Notes: generated by a model not told the origin, from the letters alone. A DNA stretch of 36,315 bases from Candidatus Methanophagales archaeon (GCA_017883965.1 JAFNKG010000020.1:1-36315); one strand, 5' to 3'. Counted from the first letter of the stretch, positions 1 through 7,995 are shown. Program-made: numbers and translations.

Positions 1-1
1 C

Positions 2-400
2 TCAACCATCGTATCTCCAGCGAATATTCACGATTCAAAGTTCTATCTGCCAACACCTGGGAGATTAAAGATAAAGAAACAGAAGGGAAGATCGATAACA
101 CGCCCAAAAGCGATAACAGCGGACGGTGCTTATGATTCAGAGGAGATAAGAGCGCATAATCGAAAAAGAGGGATAAAAACGAATATTCCCGTAAATAAAC
201 GGAATAGAAAAGAGCCAAAGCTTGGAAGACCTATAAAATTTGATAAAGAGGTATATAAGAAAAGAGGGGCGATAGAACGGTTTTTTAGCTGGATTGAGAG
301 TTACAAAAAGATATTTCCAAGATATGAACGTTCGGAAATCTCGTATTTTGGACTTGTTCAATTGGCATCTATTATGATGCTGTGGAGGGTTTTGGGATGA
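2..400 (+). CDS. IS5/IS4-type DDE transposase, C-terminal part (partial at window edge)
   Basis: An open frame runs from base 2 to a TGA at 398-400 with no start inside the window, so the gene begins upstream. It encodes the C-terminal half of a DDE transposase. The motif ADGAYDSEE contains the second catalytic Asp, and RGAIERFFSWIESYKK carries the family's conserved R...E signature with the last catalytic Glu. It ends in FGLVQLASIMMLWRVLG, a typical C-terminus for IS5-like enzymes of archaea. The 3' end of the element must lie shortly after base 400, where it interrupts the TIR-like gene read on the other strand. The family (IS5 or IS4 superfamily) is judged from motifs and not from a search. 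I cannot tell whether the copy is active, because its left half is missing. Confidence 0.85.
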   Translation, partial: STIVSPANIHDSKFYLPTPGRLKIKKQKGRSITRPKAITADGAYDSEEIRAHNRKRGIKTNIPVNKRNRKEPKLGRPIKFDKEVYKKRGAIERFFSWIESYKKIFPRYERSEISYFGLVQLASIMMLWRVLG

Positions 401-747
401 GGTCGGTATTTATTAGAATTAAAATCAGGATGTGTTGGAAGAAAAATCCCAAGAAGTCCAGAGCGAGGGTTATATTGGGTGGCACGGATGCTTGAGCTAA
501 TTTCCCAATCAACATGCTTTCGCTGCCATGTTTGGCCCCCAATAAGAACTACTGTAACAGTGGAATCTCTAAGATACTCGTCCCGTATCTTTTGCCGAAC
601 GGTTTCTGTCTTCAGATTTGGATCGATATCTCCAATATCCACCGAGCGGGACACAATAACATCACCGCATAGGCTTTCGAACTCGTTGCGATACCCTTGG
701 TCATTTGCGTGGTGGTAACTCACAAAAACTTTATGTCGTTTTGTCAT
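358..747 (-). pseudogene. TIR-like (DUF1863/MTH538 type) protein, 3' end cut by the IS element
   Basis: The N-terminus reads KVFVSYHHANDQGYRNEF, followed by VVLIGGQTWQRKHVDWEI and GLLGIFLPTHPDF. This is the TIR-like fold of Pfam family DUF1863, which includes the Thoeris ThsB proteins. Family members usually have about 170-200 residues; this frame has 129, and its last 14 codons or so overlap the end of the transposase gene, so the C-terminus is IS-derived. A strong ribosome site (AGGAGG) lies 7 nt before the ATG, and a TATA-like box lies on the minus strand at about 782-793. Thoeris-type TIR proteins make signalling nucleotides on phage infection. That this one was a defence gene is inference, because no ThsA-like partner is in the window. 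Loss of the C-terminal third probably inactivates it. Confidence 0.72.
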
Positions 748-781
748 TTCTTAACCTCCTTATGTCAATATTCGATAATGA

Positions 782-793
782 TCCTTATAAACC
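782..793 (-). promoter_or_regulatory. TATA-like box of the TIR-like gene
   Basis: On the minus strand the sequence reads GGTTTATAAGGA. It lies about 35-45 bases before the ATG at 747, with the AGGAGG ribosome site in between. The three dyad repeats at 822-920 abut it on the upstream side. Confidence 0.4.
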
Positions 794-821
794 TTTTGCT
801 CACGATTGCGTATAACTTCGG

Positions 822-920
822 TATATCTGCAGTATTGCATATATCACTCCAATTTAGCATTATATACGCATTGCATATATTCTTCCATTTTGGTGTTATA
901 TCCGCAATATTGCGTATATA
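822..920. repeat. Three tandem dyad-symmetric, operator-like repeats
   Basis: Three imperfect copies start at 822, 861 and 897 (spacing 39 and 36). The copy at 897-920 is almost a perfect palindrome with half site CGCAATATTGCG flanked by TATAT arms. The copy at 822 matches it at 20 of 24 positions, and the middle copy lacks 3-4 central bases. A further half site (ATTGCGTATA) is at 805-814. They lie upstream of the TIR-like gene's TATA-like box, where a regulator would bind. No regulator for them can be identified in the window. Confidence 0.6.
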
Positions 921-964
921 CATCCCTCTGGATGAACCTTCTATCTTCTTGATTTTCCCTCCTC

Positions 965-1099
965 TCATCCTTTTACACCTCCTTCACTCTCTTTCTCAAA
1001 CAAACTATCTAACGGGCTTTTTATCTTCCCTATCTCCTCATTACTTACATCAGTATATATTTCTGTCGTCTTTGAACTTTTGTGTCCCAGCAACTCTTG
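965..1099 (-). pseudogene. Tyrosine recombinase/integrase, C-terminal remnant
   Basis: A 44-codon frame on the minus strand reads QELLGHKSSKTTEIYTDVS and then about 25 more residues to a TGA at 965-967. ELLGH(K/S)S..TTEIYT.VS is the conserved C-terminal end of XerA/XerC/D-like tyrosine recombinases and contains the last catalytic His and the nucleophilic Tyr. Everything before the QELLGH motif is gone. The sequence on the other side, from about 1112, instead resembles the end of the DHQ synthase gene. It is therefore the stub of an integrase deleted at its 5' side and cannot be active. Too short for standard gene calling, it shows that an integrative element once sat here. Confidence 0.75.
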
Positions 1100-1111
1100 A
1101 TTTTTTGTTTT

Positions 1112-1175
1112 ATTTTCCCCCTTTAATCAACCACGGAAATCGGCTTCTTTTTATCCTTTCCCTGACAATCTTATC
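1112..1175 (-). pseudogene. Degenerate copy of the 3' end of the DHQ synthase gene
   Basis: Bases 1125-1153 are identical over 29 positions to 1916-1944 inside the 3' end of the DHQ synthase II gene, in the same orientation. Weaker similarity with small indels continues on both sides. Read on the minus strand the exact part gives KKPISVVD, as in the intact gene. The copy lies on the far side of the two-gene cassette 1171-1784 and next to the integrase stub. Confidence 0.65.
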
Positions 1176-1548
1176 GTGTTAATTTAACAGTGCCTTCTGC
1201 AAGGTTCAGTACAAGCTCTCGACCTACTGCGGAAAGAAATTCCATACCAAGCAGCCAATCTCCCGGAATAAACCATGTCTCAGTCTCAAAATCTTTTATA
1301 ATCACCTTGCCCAAAAACACTGGTAACTCAACAATCTCACCAGTAGCTAATCTAAAAGTATCATAATCCACCAATTCCAGTCCCATCTCCTCCAAAACTT
1401 CTCCGGGAAGAGCTATTCCACCGTTAAAGCCACTGTCTATTGTTAAGGTTTGATTTCCATCTTCGTTGAAAATAAGATTCTCTCCTTCCACAAAAGCATT
1501 AAAGAAGGGAACAAAGTCTGTAATGCCCCCTTTTATTATGACTTCCAT
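1171..1548 (-). CDS. Retropepsin-like aspartyl protease family protein
   Basis: This 125-residue protein has the pattern LTIDSGFNGGIALP near residues 35-48. That matches the catalytic D-(S/T)-G loop of small, single-domain clan AA aspartic proteases (COG5550-like), which act as dimers with one Asp from each chain. Following motifs TGEIVELPVFLGKV and PGDWLLGMEFL fit the second half of that fold, where the usual LLG.(D/E)FL strand is found. The catalytic loop has Ser in place of the more common Thr. The gene overlaps the upstream DUF5678 gene by 13 bases, so the two are co-translated. Such pairs recur in archaea and cyanobacteria; their biological role is not known to me. A toxin-antitoxin-like or processing role would be inference. 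Confidence 0.75.
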   Translation of the reverse strand: MEVIIKGGITDFVPFFNAFVEGENLIFNEDGNQTLTIDSGFNGGIALPGEVLEEMGLELVDYDTFRLATGEIVELPVFLGKVIIKDFETETWFIPGDWLLGMEFLSAVGRELVLNLAEGTVKLTR

Positions 1549-1784
1549 ACCTTCCTGATCCCACCTTTGTGCTCATGGGCATAGGGTGAACCAATACGGA
1601 TGGAATAAAAGATTTTATCCGGATATTTGTTTTTTGCTTTTTTGAGAGCCTCAAATAAAGTCTTTCCTAAGAACCATTCCTCAGATTCAGGCTCAATCAC
1701 CGCAATCATCCCCTTCTTGTCACTAAAAGAATGAACCTTTGCTAAGACTTCTTCTGATGGTCTTTTTACTTCAGGTATTTTCAT
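1536..1784 (-). CDS. DUF5678-like small protein paired with the protease
   Basis: The 82-residue product contains EEWFLGKTLFEALKKAKNKYPDK followed by a short beta-strand segment (IFYSIRIGSP). I associate this with the DUF5678 family of small proteins often encoded just before retropepsin-like genes. A GA-rich ribosome site (GAGGAAGTGA) precedes the ATG by about 6 bases. The last 13 bases overlap the protease gene in another frame, so translation is coupled. There is no signal peptide, membrane segment or obvious catalytic motif. It could be a specificity partner or an antitoxin-like protein of the protease. That role is inference from the conserved gene order alone. Confidence 0.7.
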   Translation of the reverse strand: MKIPEVKRPSEEVLAKVHSFSDKKGMIAVIEPESEEWFLGKTLFEALKKAKNKYPDKIFYSIRIGSPYAHEHKGGIRKVWKS

Positions 1785-1826
1785 TTTTTATCACTTCCTC
1801 TTTCAATTAAACCCCCCTTCTTGATA

Positions 1827-3002
1827 TTATTTCTCTATCACCATCTCCTCCACAGCAATTCCGAAATGCCTCGCCACCTCCGTAACATGAACCAAAACCT
1901 CATCACCCTCTTTCAAATCAACCACGGAAATCGGCTTCTTTTTACCCATCAACTTTATCGTTTCCGCATTCTGAAGTATAATACTGCACTTCCTCTTCTC
2001 CCCGCCTGTCTCAACCTCCGCTTCCACAAGCATAAGCGGTCGCTTCTCTATCTTCACCCGGCCAACTACTCCTTTTCGTGCACTTCCTTCTGCATTTACA
2101 ATCAACACATCATCCCCGGACTTCAACTCCGACAAATACCTCGTCTTCTCGCCCACCAGCACATAAGCATACACTGCGCCTGCATTCACCCTGAACGGTC
2201 TCGCCGCTACGTAAGGACTCTCCTCCGATTCCGAATGCACGAGGAACAACGCAAAAGACTGCGAACCTACCAGCATCCCCTCTCCTAATGTCATCAATGA
2301 GCAGGTATCCACGCATACCCTGTCGCCCATTTCAAGTTCCCCCACCTTTGTTATCCTCGCGGTAGAAAGAGGAATTGCACCCATTTTGCTTGCTTCTTTT
2401 ATCTCCACCGCTTTTTTTATCTCTGACATATCGTCAGTATCGAGGAGAACACCATCAGCGCCGTATTCAAGCGTATCAAACGCCGTCCTCGCCTCTTCCG
2501 CACTCTGCACCCCCGCTATTACCTTCGCTTCCTTATGCTGCAATTCCGCTATTATATTCTCCAGCGGTATTATCTTCCAATCCTTTCCTATTACAATCAC
2601 GTAATTAGAGTAATCCGCAATATTCACTGCAAATCGCTCATACTCCTTACCCCTTATCTCTACATACCCTGCATTGATTTTACTATCAAAAGTCCTTTTC
2701 AACGCATCTAAAACACTTGAATCACTTATTTCCGATGGAATGGGCTTTGTTCCATCCCCTTCACCGCTCTTACCATAAACGACAATATCCGCTTCTTCTC
2801 CTTCTTCCAACTCCTCTGATGAGAACGAGAACGCCGCTATATTTATACGACCTAACTCCTTCACCTTTGCTACGTCCGCTTCCTCTACAAGCACTGCATC
2901 AGCACCGGATTCCAAACCAGTTGTAATCCTTGACTTCTTCTCCTCCCACGTTCCCACATCAGCATCCGCTTTTATCCATATCTCCTTTCCCTTTACTTTC
3001 AT
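1827..3002 (-). CDS. aroB': 3-dehydroquinate synthase II (archaeal DHQ synthase)
   Basis: The protein (391 residues from the chosen start) opens with [23 protein letters not shown], the characteristic N-terminus of archaeal DHQ synthase II. The enzyme performs NAD-dependent oxidative deamination and cyclisation of ADH to 3-dehydroquinate, the entry to the archaeal shikimate pathway. Later family segments are visible: [27 protein letters not shown], and the C-terminal beta-barrel with [19 protein letters not shown]. The frame is open 14 codons further upstream, but the start at 3000-3002 matches the family N-terminus and has GGTGG five bases before it. The neighbouring gene upstream encodes the enzyme for the preceding step. 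Its 3' end is partly duplicated at 1112-1175. Confidence 0.93.
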   Translation of the reverse strand: MKVKGKEIWIKADADVGTWEEKKSRITTGLESGADAVLVEEADVAKVKELGRINIAAFSFSSEELEEGEEADIVVYGKSGEGDGTKPIPSEISDSSVLDALKRTFDSKINAGYVEIRGKEYERFAVNIADYSNYVIVIGKDWKIIPLENIIAELQHKEAKVIAGVQSAEEARTAFDTLEYGADGVLLDTDDMSEIKKAVEIKEASKMGAIPLSTARITKVGELEMGDRVCVDTCSLMTLGEGMLVGSQSFALFLVHSESEESPYVAARPFRVNAGAVYAYVLVGEKTRYLSELKSGDDVLIVNAEGSARKGVVGRVKIEKRPLMLVEAEVETGGEKRKCSIILQNAETIKLMGKKKPISVVDLKEGDEVLVHVTEVARHFGIAVEEMVIEK

Positions 3003-3040
3003 TCTTCCACCCGCATTTATTCCACCTTTAAATGGGAAAT

Positions 3041-3130
3041 CCAAAATCCCAATACTACCAGTACTACCAAATTTTTGGGATTTGGAAATTGGGATTTACT
3101 TGGGATTTGGTAGTATTTGTCATTGGGATT
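3041..3130. repeat. Intergenic repeat cluster with inverted repeats
   Basis: The gap between the ADH synthase and DHQ synthase genes holds several copies of a (T)TGGGATTT word and its complement, and a long inverted repeat, AATACTACCA at 3051-3060 against TGGTAGTATT at 3108-3117. Inside it is a short hairpin formed by CCAAAT and ATTTGG. It could fold in the transcript between the two shikimate genes. The word AAATCCAAAATCC also occurs near 16510. Confidence 0.5.
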
Positions 3131-3132
3131 TC

Positions 3133-3954
3133 TTACAGCATCTCCATTGCCTCTTTCGCCGAAATACCCTCATGCACTATCTTGCTTAGTGCCACGGTCA
3201 TAACTGTCGGATTCTTATGCTGAAACACATTCCTACCTATTGATAAACCGGAGGCACCAGCGGCAATCGCATCTTCTACCATCTTCAGCACTTCCGCATC
3301 CGTATTCGCCTTTGGACCCCCTGCTATTATCACCGGCACCGGACAACTAAGTATTACATCCTTGAAGGAGTCCGGGTCGCCAGTATAATTTGTTTTTATA
3401 ATATCAGCGCCAAGTTCTGCACCCACACGAGCCACGTGCTTCACCAATTCCGGGTCGTGCTCACTTTTCACTTTTTTCCCACGAGGATACATCATCGCCA
3501 AAAGAGGCATGCCCCAGTCCTCACATACCATTGCAGTCGCTCCAAGCGTCTCAAGCATCTCCGCTTCGTTCTCCGCACCCACATTCACGTGCAGTGACAC
3601 CGCATCAGCACCTAATCGTATCGCTTCTTCCACCGTAGCGACTATAACTTTGTTTAATGGGTCGGGTCCTAACGAAGTGCTCGCAGATAGGTGGATTATT
3701 AGCCCTATATCCTTGCCATATCCTCGATGTCCAGCTATTACAATGCCCTTATGCACGAGAACCGCATTTGCACCTCCTTCCGCTACCGCATTCACCGCTC
3801 TCTTCATGTCTGTCAACCCGTATATTGGACCTGACGTTACACCATGGTCCATAGGGACAATAACACTTCTCCCGCTCTTCCGGTCCACGATCCTTTCCAT
3901 CCTTATTCTCTTCCCTATGCTCATTCTTTCCATCCTTTCCCTTATACTTGTCAT
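3133..3954 (-). CDS. aroA': 2-amino-3,7-dideoxy-D-threo-hept-6-ulosonate (ADH) synthase
   Basis: This is a 273-residue class I aldolase of the archaeal FBA/ADH-synthase family. It has [10 protein letters not shown] (residues 34-43) and MMYPRGK (154-160). The Schiff-base lysine should be K187 in [14 protein letters not shown], and the phosphate-binding end is IIAGGPK...[16 protein letters not shown] synthase and archaeal fructose-bisphosphate aldolase are close relatives. I prefer ADH synthase because the next gene in the same direction is DHQ synthase II, which uses its product. The two enzymes replace the DAHP route to aromatic amino acids in methanogens. Several in-frame ATGs (residues 1, 8, 11) lie close together, so the exact start is uncertain by a few codons. 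Confidence 0.88.
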   Translation of the reverse strand: MTSIRERMERMSIGKRIRMERIVDRKSGRSVIVPMDHGVTSGPIYGLTDMKRAVNAVAEGGANAVLVHKGIVIAGHRGYGKDIGLIIHLSASTSLGPDPLNKVIVATVEEAIRLGADAVSLHVNVGAENEAEMLETLGATAMVCEDWGMPLLAMMYPRGKKVKSEHDPELVKHVARVGAELGADIIKTNYTGDPDSFKDVILSCPVPVIIAGGPKANTDAEVLKMVEDAIAAGASGLSIGRNVFQHKNPTVMTVALSKIVHEGISAKEAMEML

Positions 3955-3997
3955 TTCCTTCGCTCTCCCTCTTTCTTCCCTATCTCTTTATCCTTCT

Positions 3998-4009
3998 TTT
4001 TATATATAG
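3998..4009 (-). promoter_or_regulatory. TATA-like box for the ADH synthase gene
   Basis: The minus strand reads CTATATATAAAA, about 45-55 bases before the start at 3954. This spacing suits archaeal transcription beginning near 3975. Confidence 0.5.
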
Positions 4010-4038
4010 CGATAGTTTTTTTCAATTTGCATTTCTCC

Positions 4039-5925
4039 TCATACCAATCTCAAACTCTCCAAATTCATGGGCGCTACCGTCTCTATATTAAACTTCTTGT
4101 GTATTCCACTTGCTAATGCCATACATTTGTTATTCTCTCCATGCATGCATATTACCTTGGACGGCAGTGGTCGTATCCGCCTCACGTATTCAAGCAATTG
4201 ATTGCGGTCCGAATGCCCGGAAAAACCATCTATTGTCTTTATCTCCATCCCCATTTTTATATTCTCCATCCTGCCCTCATTTGAAAACTGCATCTCATTC
4301 CAGCCTTTCTGTATCCTCCTTCCAAGTGTCCCTTCCGCCTGGTATCCAACAAAGATAAGCATGTTCTCTTCATCTCTTGCAAGCCCTTTCAGGTATTCAA
4401 GCACAGGACCGCCGTTTAGCATGCCTGAGGTAGAAAGTATGATGGACGGTTCCTTCTCCTCCATTACCTCCTTCCTTTTTTCTGCATCGTCCACCTGCAC
4501 AAAAACATCGGATAAGAAAGGATTCTCACCCTGAAATATCGAATTCTTTAGATTCTTGTTGAGATACTCAGGATATGCAGTATGCACGGCGGTCGCTTCC
4601 CATATCATACCATCTAAATACACCGGCACCTCCAGTTGCATACCCTCCAGTGCTATCATTACCTCCTGTGAACGACCAACCGCAAAAGCAGGTATTATCA
4701 CTTTACCGCCCTTTTTTATCGTCCTCTCTATCTCATCCTTTAAATTCTTCTCCGCCTCTCGCCTCGACGGCTGCATGTCGTTCATACCACCGTATGTAGA
4801 TTCCATGACCAGCGCTTCGAGCCTTGTGAAACCATTGAAGGCAGGGTCGAAAAGAAAAGTTCGCTCATACTTTATGTCCCCGGTAAATGCAATATTATAA
4901 AGCCCATTACCTGCATGGAAATACGCAATCGAAGAGCCCAGTATGTGCCCGGCATTGTAAAAAGTGAGTTTCACATCAGGCGATATGTCTGTTACATCTC
5001 CATACTTCAACGGAATCGTATGTCTTATCGCATCTCTTATTAAGGATGATTTATACGGTATCCTCTTTCCCTCTCTTGCTGATACCTCTATATAGTCAAG
5101 CAGAAGAAGAGCCATAAGGTCTCTCGTTGGCTGTGTCGTGTATATGGGTCCGTCATATTCATATAAGAACAAAAGAGGCACTAAGCCGGAATGGTCAAGA
5201 TGCGCATGCGTTATCACCACTGCATCTATATTACTTATCGGTGACACTTCAGGAACGTATAGATAAGGCATTCCCTCCGAGCCCACACTTACTCCGCAAT
5301 CTATTAAAATCCTCGTCTCCGGCGTAGAAAGCATAAATGCATTTCTCCCAACCTCTCTGCATCCCCCTAACGAGGTCATACGTAGCCATTCGTCCCCTAT
5401 TAACTTATCTCTATATATCCTCCTTCCTACTTTTTTCAAAAAATCCTTCCTGAATTCGCTCTCTTCCCTTAAATACCTCCTTATGCTTTTTATTATTGAA
5501 GATTGTATAGGCGGTGCTCTGATAACGTTAGGTCGCCATCCTATCACCTTTGCGACTTCTCTAAGTGTTGCTCCATGAGTGCCAATCACCAATCCAGGCT
5601 TTTCTGCTTCTATTATCACCTCTGCCTTGTCCATATCAAAGTAAATATCTTTTATTCCGCCTTCATCAGGTATAATATCATAAATAACCTTGGAAGCCTT
5701 TTCCGGCTCCATCAGTATATTGCTACTTGGTCTAACCGAAATCCTCTTCTTCAGCTCTCTCGCTAATGTCCTAACCATAGCGCCATCGTCAACGAATCTC
5801 TGCGTGTCCTCCGTGTATATAACGAGTTCTGGTCCTTCAAATTCCACTCCGGTAATGCTCACATCAGCCGGTAATAACTCTACTATTCGCCTCTTTAATT
5901 CTAAAAGCATTTCTTCTGCTGGCAT
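4039..5925 (-). CDS. fttA: aCPSF1/FttA: KH-domain beta-CASP ribonuclease, transcription terminator factor
   Basis: At 628 residues this is full length for archaeal CPSF1-like nucleases. The N-terminal third holds KH-like domains with GLVIGTHGATLREV (residues 111-124). The metallo-beta-lactamase core has HAHLDHSG at 240-247, GDIKYERT and STYGG. The beta-CASP part shows PAFAVGRSQEVM, STSGMLNGGPV and GFSGHSDRNQL, and the last His is in VICMHGE. The family cleaves RNA at U-rich tracts, and in methanogens it drives genome-wide transcription termination with Spt4/5 and RNA polymerase. All metal ligands appear present. The gene stands alone between longer gaps (84 bases downstream, 170 bases upstream), which suggests its own promoter. 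Confidence 0.95.
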   Translation of the reverse strand: MPAEEMLLELKRRIVELLPADVSITGVEFEGPELVIYTEDTQRFVDDGAMVRTLARELKKRISVRPSSNILMEPEKASKVIYDIIPDEGGIKDIYFDMDKAEVIIEAEKPGLVIGTHGATLREVAKVIGWRPNVIRAPPIQSSIIKSIRRYLREESEFRKDFLKKVGRRIYRDKLIGDEWLRMTSLGGCREVGRNAFMLSTPETRILIDCGVSVGSEGMPYLYVPEVSPISNIDAVVITHAHLDHSGLVPLLFLYEYDGPIYTTQPTRDLMALLLLDYIEVSAREGKRIPYKSSLIRDAIRHTIPLKYGDVTDISPDVKLTFYNAGHILGSSIAYFHAGNGLYNIAFTGDIKYERTFLFDPAFNGFTRLEALVMESTYGGMNDMQPSRREAEKNLKDEIERTIKKGGKVIIPAFAVGRSQEVMIALEGMQLEVPVYLDGMIWEATAVHTAYPEYLNKNLKNSIFQGENPFLSDVFVQVDDAEKRKEVMEEKEPSIILSTSGMLNGGPVLEYLKGLARDEENMLIFVGYQAEGTLGRRIQKGWNEMQFSNEGRMENIKMGMEIKTIDGFSGHSDRNQLLEYVRRIRPLPSKVICMHGENNKCMALASGIHKKFNIETVAPMNLESLRLV

Positions 5926-6095
5926 TGTCTATCCCTAATCCTAATCGTTTTGTTTATTCTCCTGCCGCCTTCATTTACTTTAGCTATACGTTACAGTTAC
6001 AATCCTTAACTTGATCCTCATATCATAGCTTCACAAGTGCTCTACTTTTTGCTCCTCTCCCTTCCATAATTCCTAACAAACATCCGAACAAAACA

Positions 6096-6731
6096 TCAAT
6101 TAAAAGAACCCCTTAATTTTTTTACCCTTTCTTCACTTAACTCCCCATACTTCTTCTTCGTTATCACCACCACTTCCATCTCCTCACCCGAGGCACTGTC
6201 CCTCTTCATCGCGGAATGCAATGCCTGTATCGCAAGCGTTATCCCTTTTTCCAGCGATATATCCTTTGAATACCTGTCCTCAAGCACACCGTATGCAATA
6301 GGAGAACCTGAGCCAGTGGCTGCGATTTCCTTCTCTTCGGTATTGCCTCCAAAGGGGTCTATCGAAAATATATGTGCCCCGCTCCTATCTATGCCTCCTA
6401 TCAGGAGTTGCACAATATACGGGTAGAACCGCTGACCGCTCATCACATTAGACAAAAGCGTTGCCATTGCTCTTACAGTCATCGGCTCTTCTCTTCTTAT
6501 CTTATAAAGTCTCGATTCCACCGACATTATTCTAACCAGTGCCTGCGCATCTCCCACTATTCCCGCTGTTGTCATACCTATGCGGTCGCTCACTTGGTAT
6601 ATCTTCCTCGCTGCTTTAGAAGCAATAAACGAACCCATTGTCGCCCTCTTCTCGCTCGCCAGCACTACACTGTCATCACATATCAAACCAACGGTTGTCG
6701 TTCCCTTCTTTATTTGGTCCATTATTTCCAT
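6096..6731 (-). CDS. psmB: Proteasome beta subunit
   Basis: The 211-residue protein has a 10-residue propeptide ending in Gly, then TTTVGL. Autocleavage exposes Thr11 as the catalytic N-terminal threonine. The other active-site residues are present at the expected distances: Glu27 (E17 of the mature chain) in ASEKRATMG and Lys43 (K33). [12 protein letters not shown] is the conserved SGS region. It forms the inner rings of the 20S proteasome, together with alpha subunits encoded elsewhere. It is the last gene of a tight minus-strand run, starting 3 bases after nikR. The JAMM protease gene in the same run suggests shared expression of two parts of a protein-turnover path. Confidence 0.95.
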   Translation of the reverse strand: MEIMDQIKKGTTTVGLICDDSVVLASEKRATMGSFIASKAARKIYQVSDRIGMTTAGIVGDAQALVRIMSVESRLYKIRREEPMTVRAMATLLSNVMSGQRFYPYIVQLLIGGIDRSGAHIFSIDPFGGNTEEKEIAATGSGSPIAYGVLEDRYSKDISLEKGITLAIQALHSAMKRDSASGEEMEVVVITKKKYGELSEERVKKLRGSFN

Positions 6732-6734
6732 TTC

Positions 6735-7157
6735 TTATATTCCTCCATGTGTTGTTGTTAGCTTCACATGTTTTACGCCTTTCAAGCTCATTATCATTTC
6801 CGCCAACTCCTTTATCTTCTTCGCTTCGCCTTTCATCACCACTATCTCAAAACAATTCTCTTCGTCTAAATGAATGTGTGTTGACGTTCTTATCATGCCT
6901 ATAAAATGATGTTGCACTTCTGTTAGCTCATCGCCTAAGCCCCTCTGGCTGTGGTCATAGATATAGGTTACGGTTCCTATCTCCTCACCAGATTCACGCT
7001 CCATCCATTCATACTCTATTATATAGGCTCTGATCGCATCTCTTATCCCTTCTGACCTCGATGAATACCCCCTCCCGCTTATTATCGTGTCAAACTTATT
7101 CAATAGATTAGAGGGTAAAGACACCCCTATTCGAGTCAATCCGCGCTCTTCTTCCAT
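6735..7157 (-). CDS. nikR: NikR, nickel-responsive transcription regulator
   Basis: The protein has 140 residues. The first 50 form a ribbon-helix-helix DNA-binding domain (TRIGVSLPSNLLNKFD, then YSSRSEGIRDAIR). The rest is an ACT-like tetramerisation domain. The square-planar nickel ligands of NikR are all present at canonical spacing: His83, His94, His96 and Cys102. In the family, Ni(II) binding switches on repression of nickel uptake genes. Methanogenic and methanotrophic archaea need nickel for F430, hydrogenases and CO dehydrogenase. The gene starts 1 base after ribL and ends 3 bases before psmB, so its transcription is not under a visible separate promoter. No nickel transporter is encoded nearby. 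Confidence 0.93.
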   Translation of the reverse strand: MEEERGLTRIGVSLPSNLLNKFDTIISGRGYSSRSEGIRDAIRAYIIEYEWMERESGEEIGTVTYIYDHSQRGLGDELTEVQHHFIGMIRTSTHIHLDEENCFEIVVMKGEAKKIKELAEMIMSLKGVKHVKLTTTHGGI

Positions 7158-7158
7158 T

Positions 7159-7584
7159 TTATTCCCCCGTTGACTTCAATATATGTTTTATTATCTCTTC
7201 AGCCTTACAAAAGGCATTTGAATTATGCTTTTTTATACGAATGACCTTCGAGTTAAAGCCCCTTTCCCTGAGTTCCCGCTCCAACTCCCCTTCATCAAAA
7301 TCTTGATCATATCCTATTGCTATTATATCAGGTTTTATACTATATAAAGGTTCATATATATCTTTTTCGCTACCCAACATCGCTTTATCTACCACTTCCA
7401 ACGCTGAGACCATCTTCAACCTCTGCTCCTCTGGTATAATCGGCGTTCTTTTTCTCTTTCGCACGGTTACATCCCTTCCAACGATGACAAAAAGCTCATC
7501 ACCCAGCTTCTTCGCTTCCTCCAGATAAAGCAAATGCCCAGGATGGAGTATTTCAAATGTTCCGGTTGCTAAAACCCTTACCAT
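7159..7584 (-). CDS. ribL: FAD synthase, RibL type
   Basis: The product is a 141-residue nucleotidyltransferase. GTFEILHPGHLLYLEEAK at residues 8-25 has the HxGH signature (His14, His17), and IIAIGYDQDF follows in the second half of the Rossmann-like fold. In archaea this small family transfers AMP from ATP to FMN to make FAD, as shown for MJ1179. Glycerol-3-phosphate cytidylyltransferases are close relatives, but the length, the GYDQDF motif and the archaeal context fit RibL. It overlaps the upstream JAMM gene by 7 bases and runs directly into nikR. A substrate other than FMN cannot be ruled out from sequence. Confidence 0.85.
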   Translation of the reverse strand: MVRVLATGTFEILHPGHLLYLEEAKKLGDELFVIVGRDVTVRKRKRTPIIPEEQRLKMVSALEVVDKAMLGSEKDIYEPLYSIKPDIIAIGYDQDFDEGELERELRERGFNSKVIRIKKHNSNAFCKAEEIIKHILKSTGE

Positions 7585-7991
7585 TTTCCTCCTACCTCCA
7601 AAACCCTCTCCACTATTTCCAGCTCTCTCTCTTCTCCTTTTGAATTATAACACCTCCAACTATCCTCCGCAAAAGGGTAAAAAGTTATGATATGACATTT
7701 TCCCGTTTTGGAAAACATCAACAAATCCTGTTCTGAAGGTCTCATATCTGCTGGGTGGGGATGACTATGAACAGACCCCGCGTAGCCAAGACCCATTGGC
7801 ATCATATCCATTCGTATAATTGCATTTTCATCGGATGAAATCGTGCCAGGGAGGAAAAAAACATCGGTTATTAGATCTCCATCGGCGCACAGCATCCCGA
7901 TGAATTCCTGTGGATGATTTGATTTGCTCACTTCCAGAATGAAATCCAGAGTATCCTTCGCTATTCCCACGATTTTTCTTCCCTTACGCAT
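7578..7991 (-). CDS. JAMM/MPN zinc metalloprotease (Mov34 family)
   Basis: The 137-residue single MPN domain has a full JAMM metal site: Glu29 in PQEFIGML, then HSHPHPADMRPSEQD with His75, His77 and Asp89, plus the conserved Ser86. Archaeal enzymes of this type remove ubiquitin-like SAMP proteins from targets or process them. Its location in one tight run with the proteasome beta subunit supports a role in protein turnover. It begins 4 bases after the mfnD-like gene and overlaps ribL by 7. The substrate is inferred. Related JAMM proteins also act in cysteine or thiamine biosynthesis, but no sulfur-carrier gene is seen here. Confidence 0.85.
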   Translation of the reverse strand: MRKGRKIVGIAKDTLDFILEVSKSNHPQEFIGMLCADGDLITDVFFLPGTISSDENAIIRMDMMPMGLGYAGSVHSHPHPADMRPSEQDLLMFSKTGKCHIITFYPFAEDSWRCYNSKGEERELEIVERVLEVGGKW

Positions 7992-7995
7992 CTTT

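Noticed and set aside
822-920. CRISPR array
   Set aside because: There are only three diverged, self-complementary copies, the intervals are not spacers of uniform unique sequence, and no cas gene is present.
765-968. A 67-residue minus-strand ORF whose ATG overlaps the stop of the integrase stub
   Set aside because: Its sequence is the translation of the dyad repeats, and it resembles no protein pattern I know. The repeats explain the DNA better.
697-1182. A 161-residue plus-strand ORF across the left intergenic region
   Set aside because: It is hydrophobic because it is antisense to AG-rich coding remnants, has no ribosome site, and overlaps the integrase stub and operator-like repeats.
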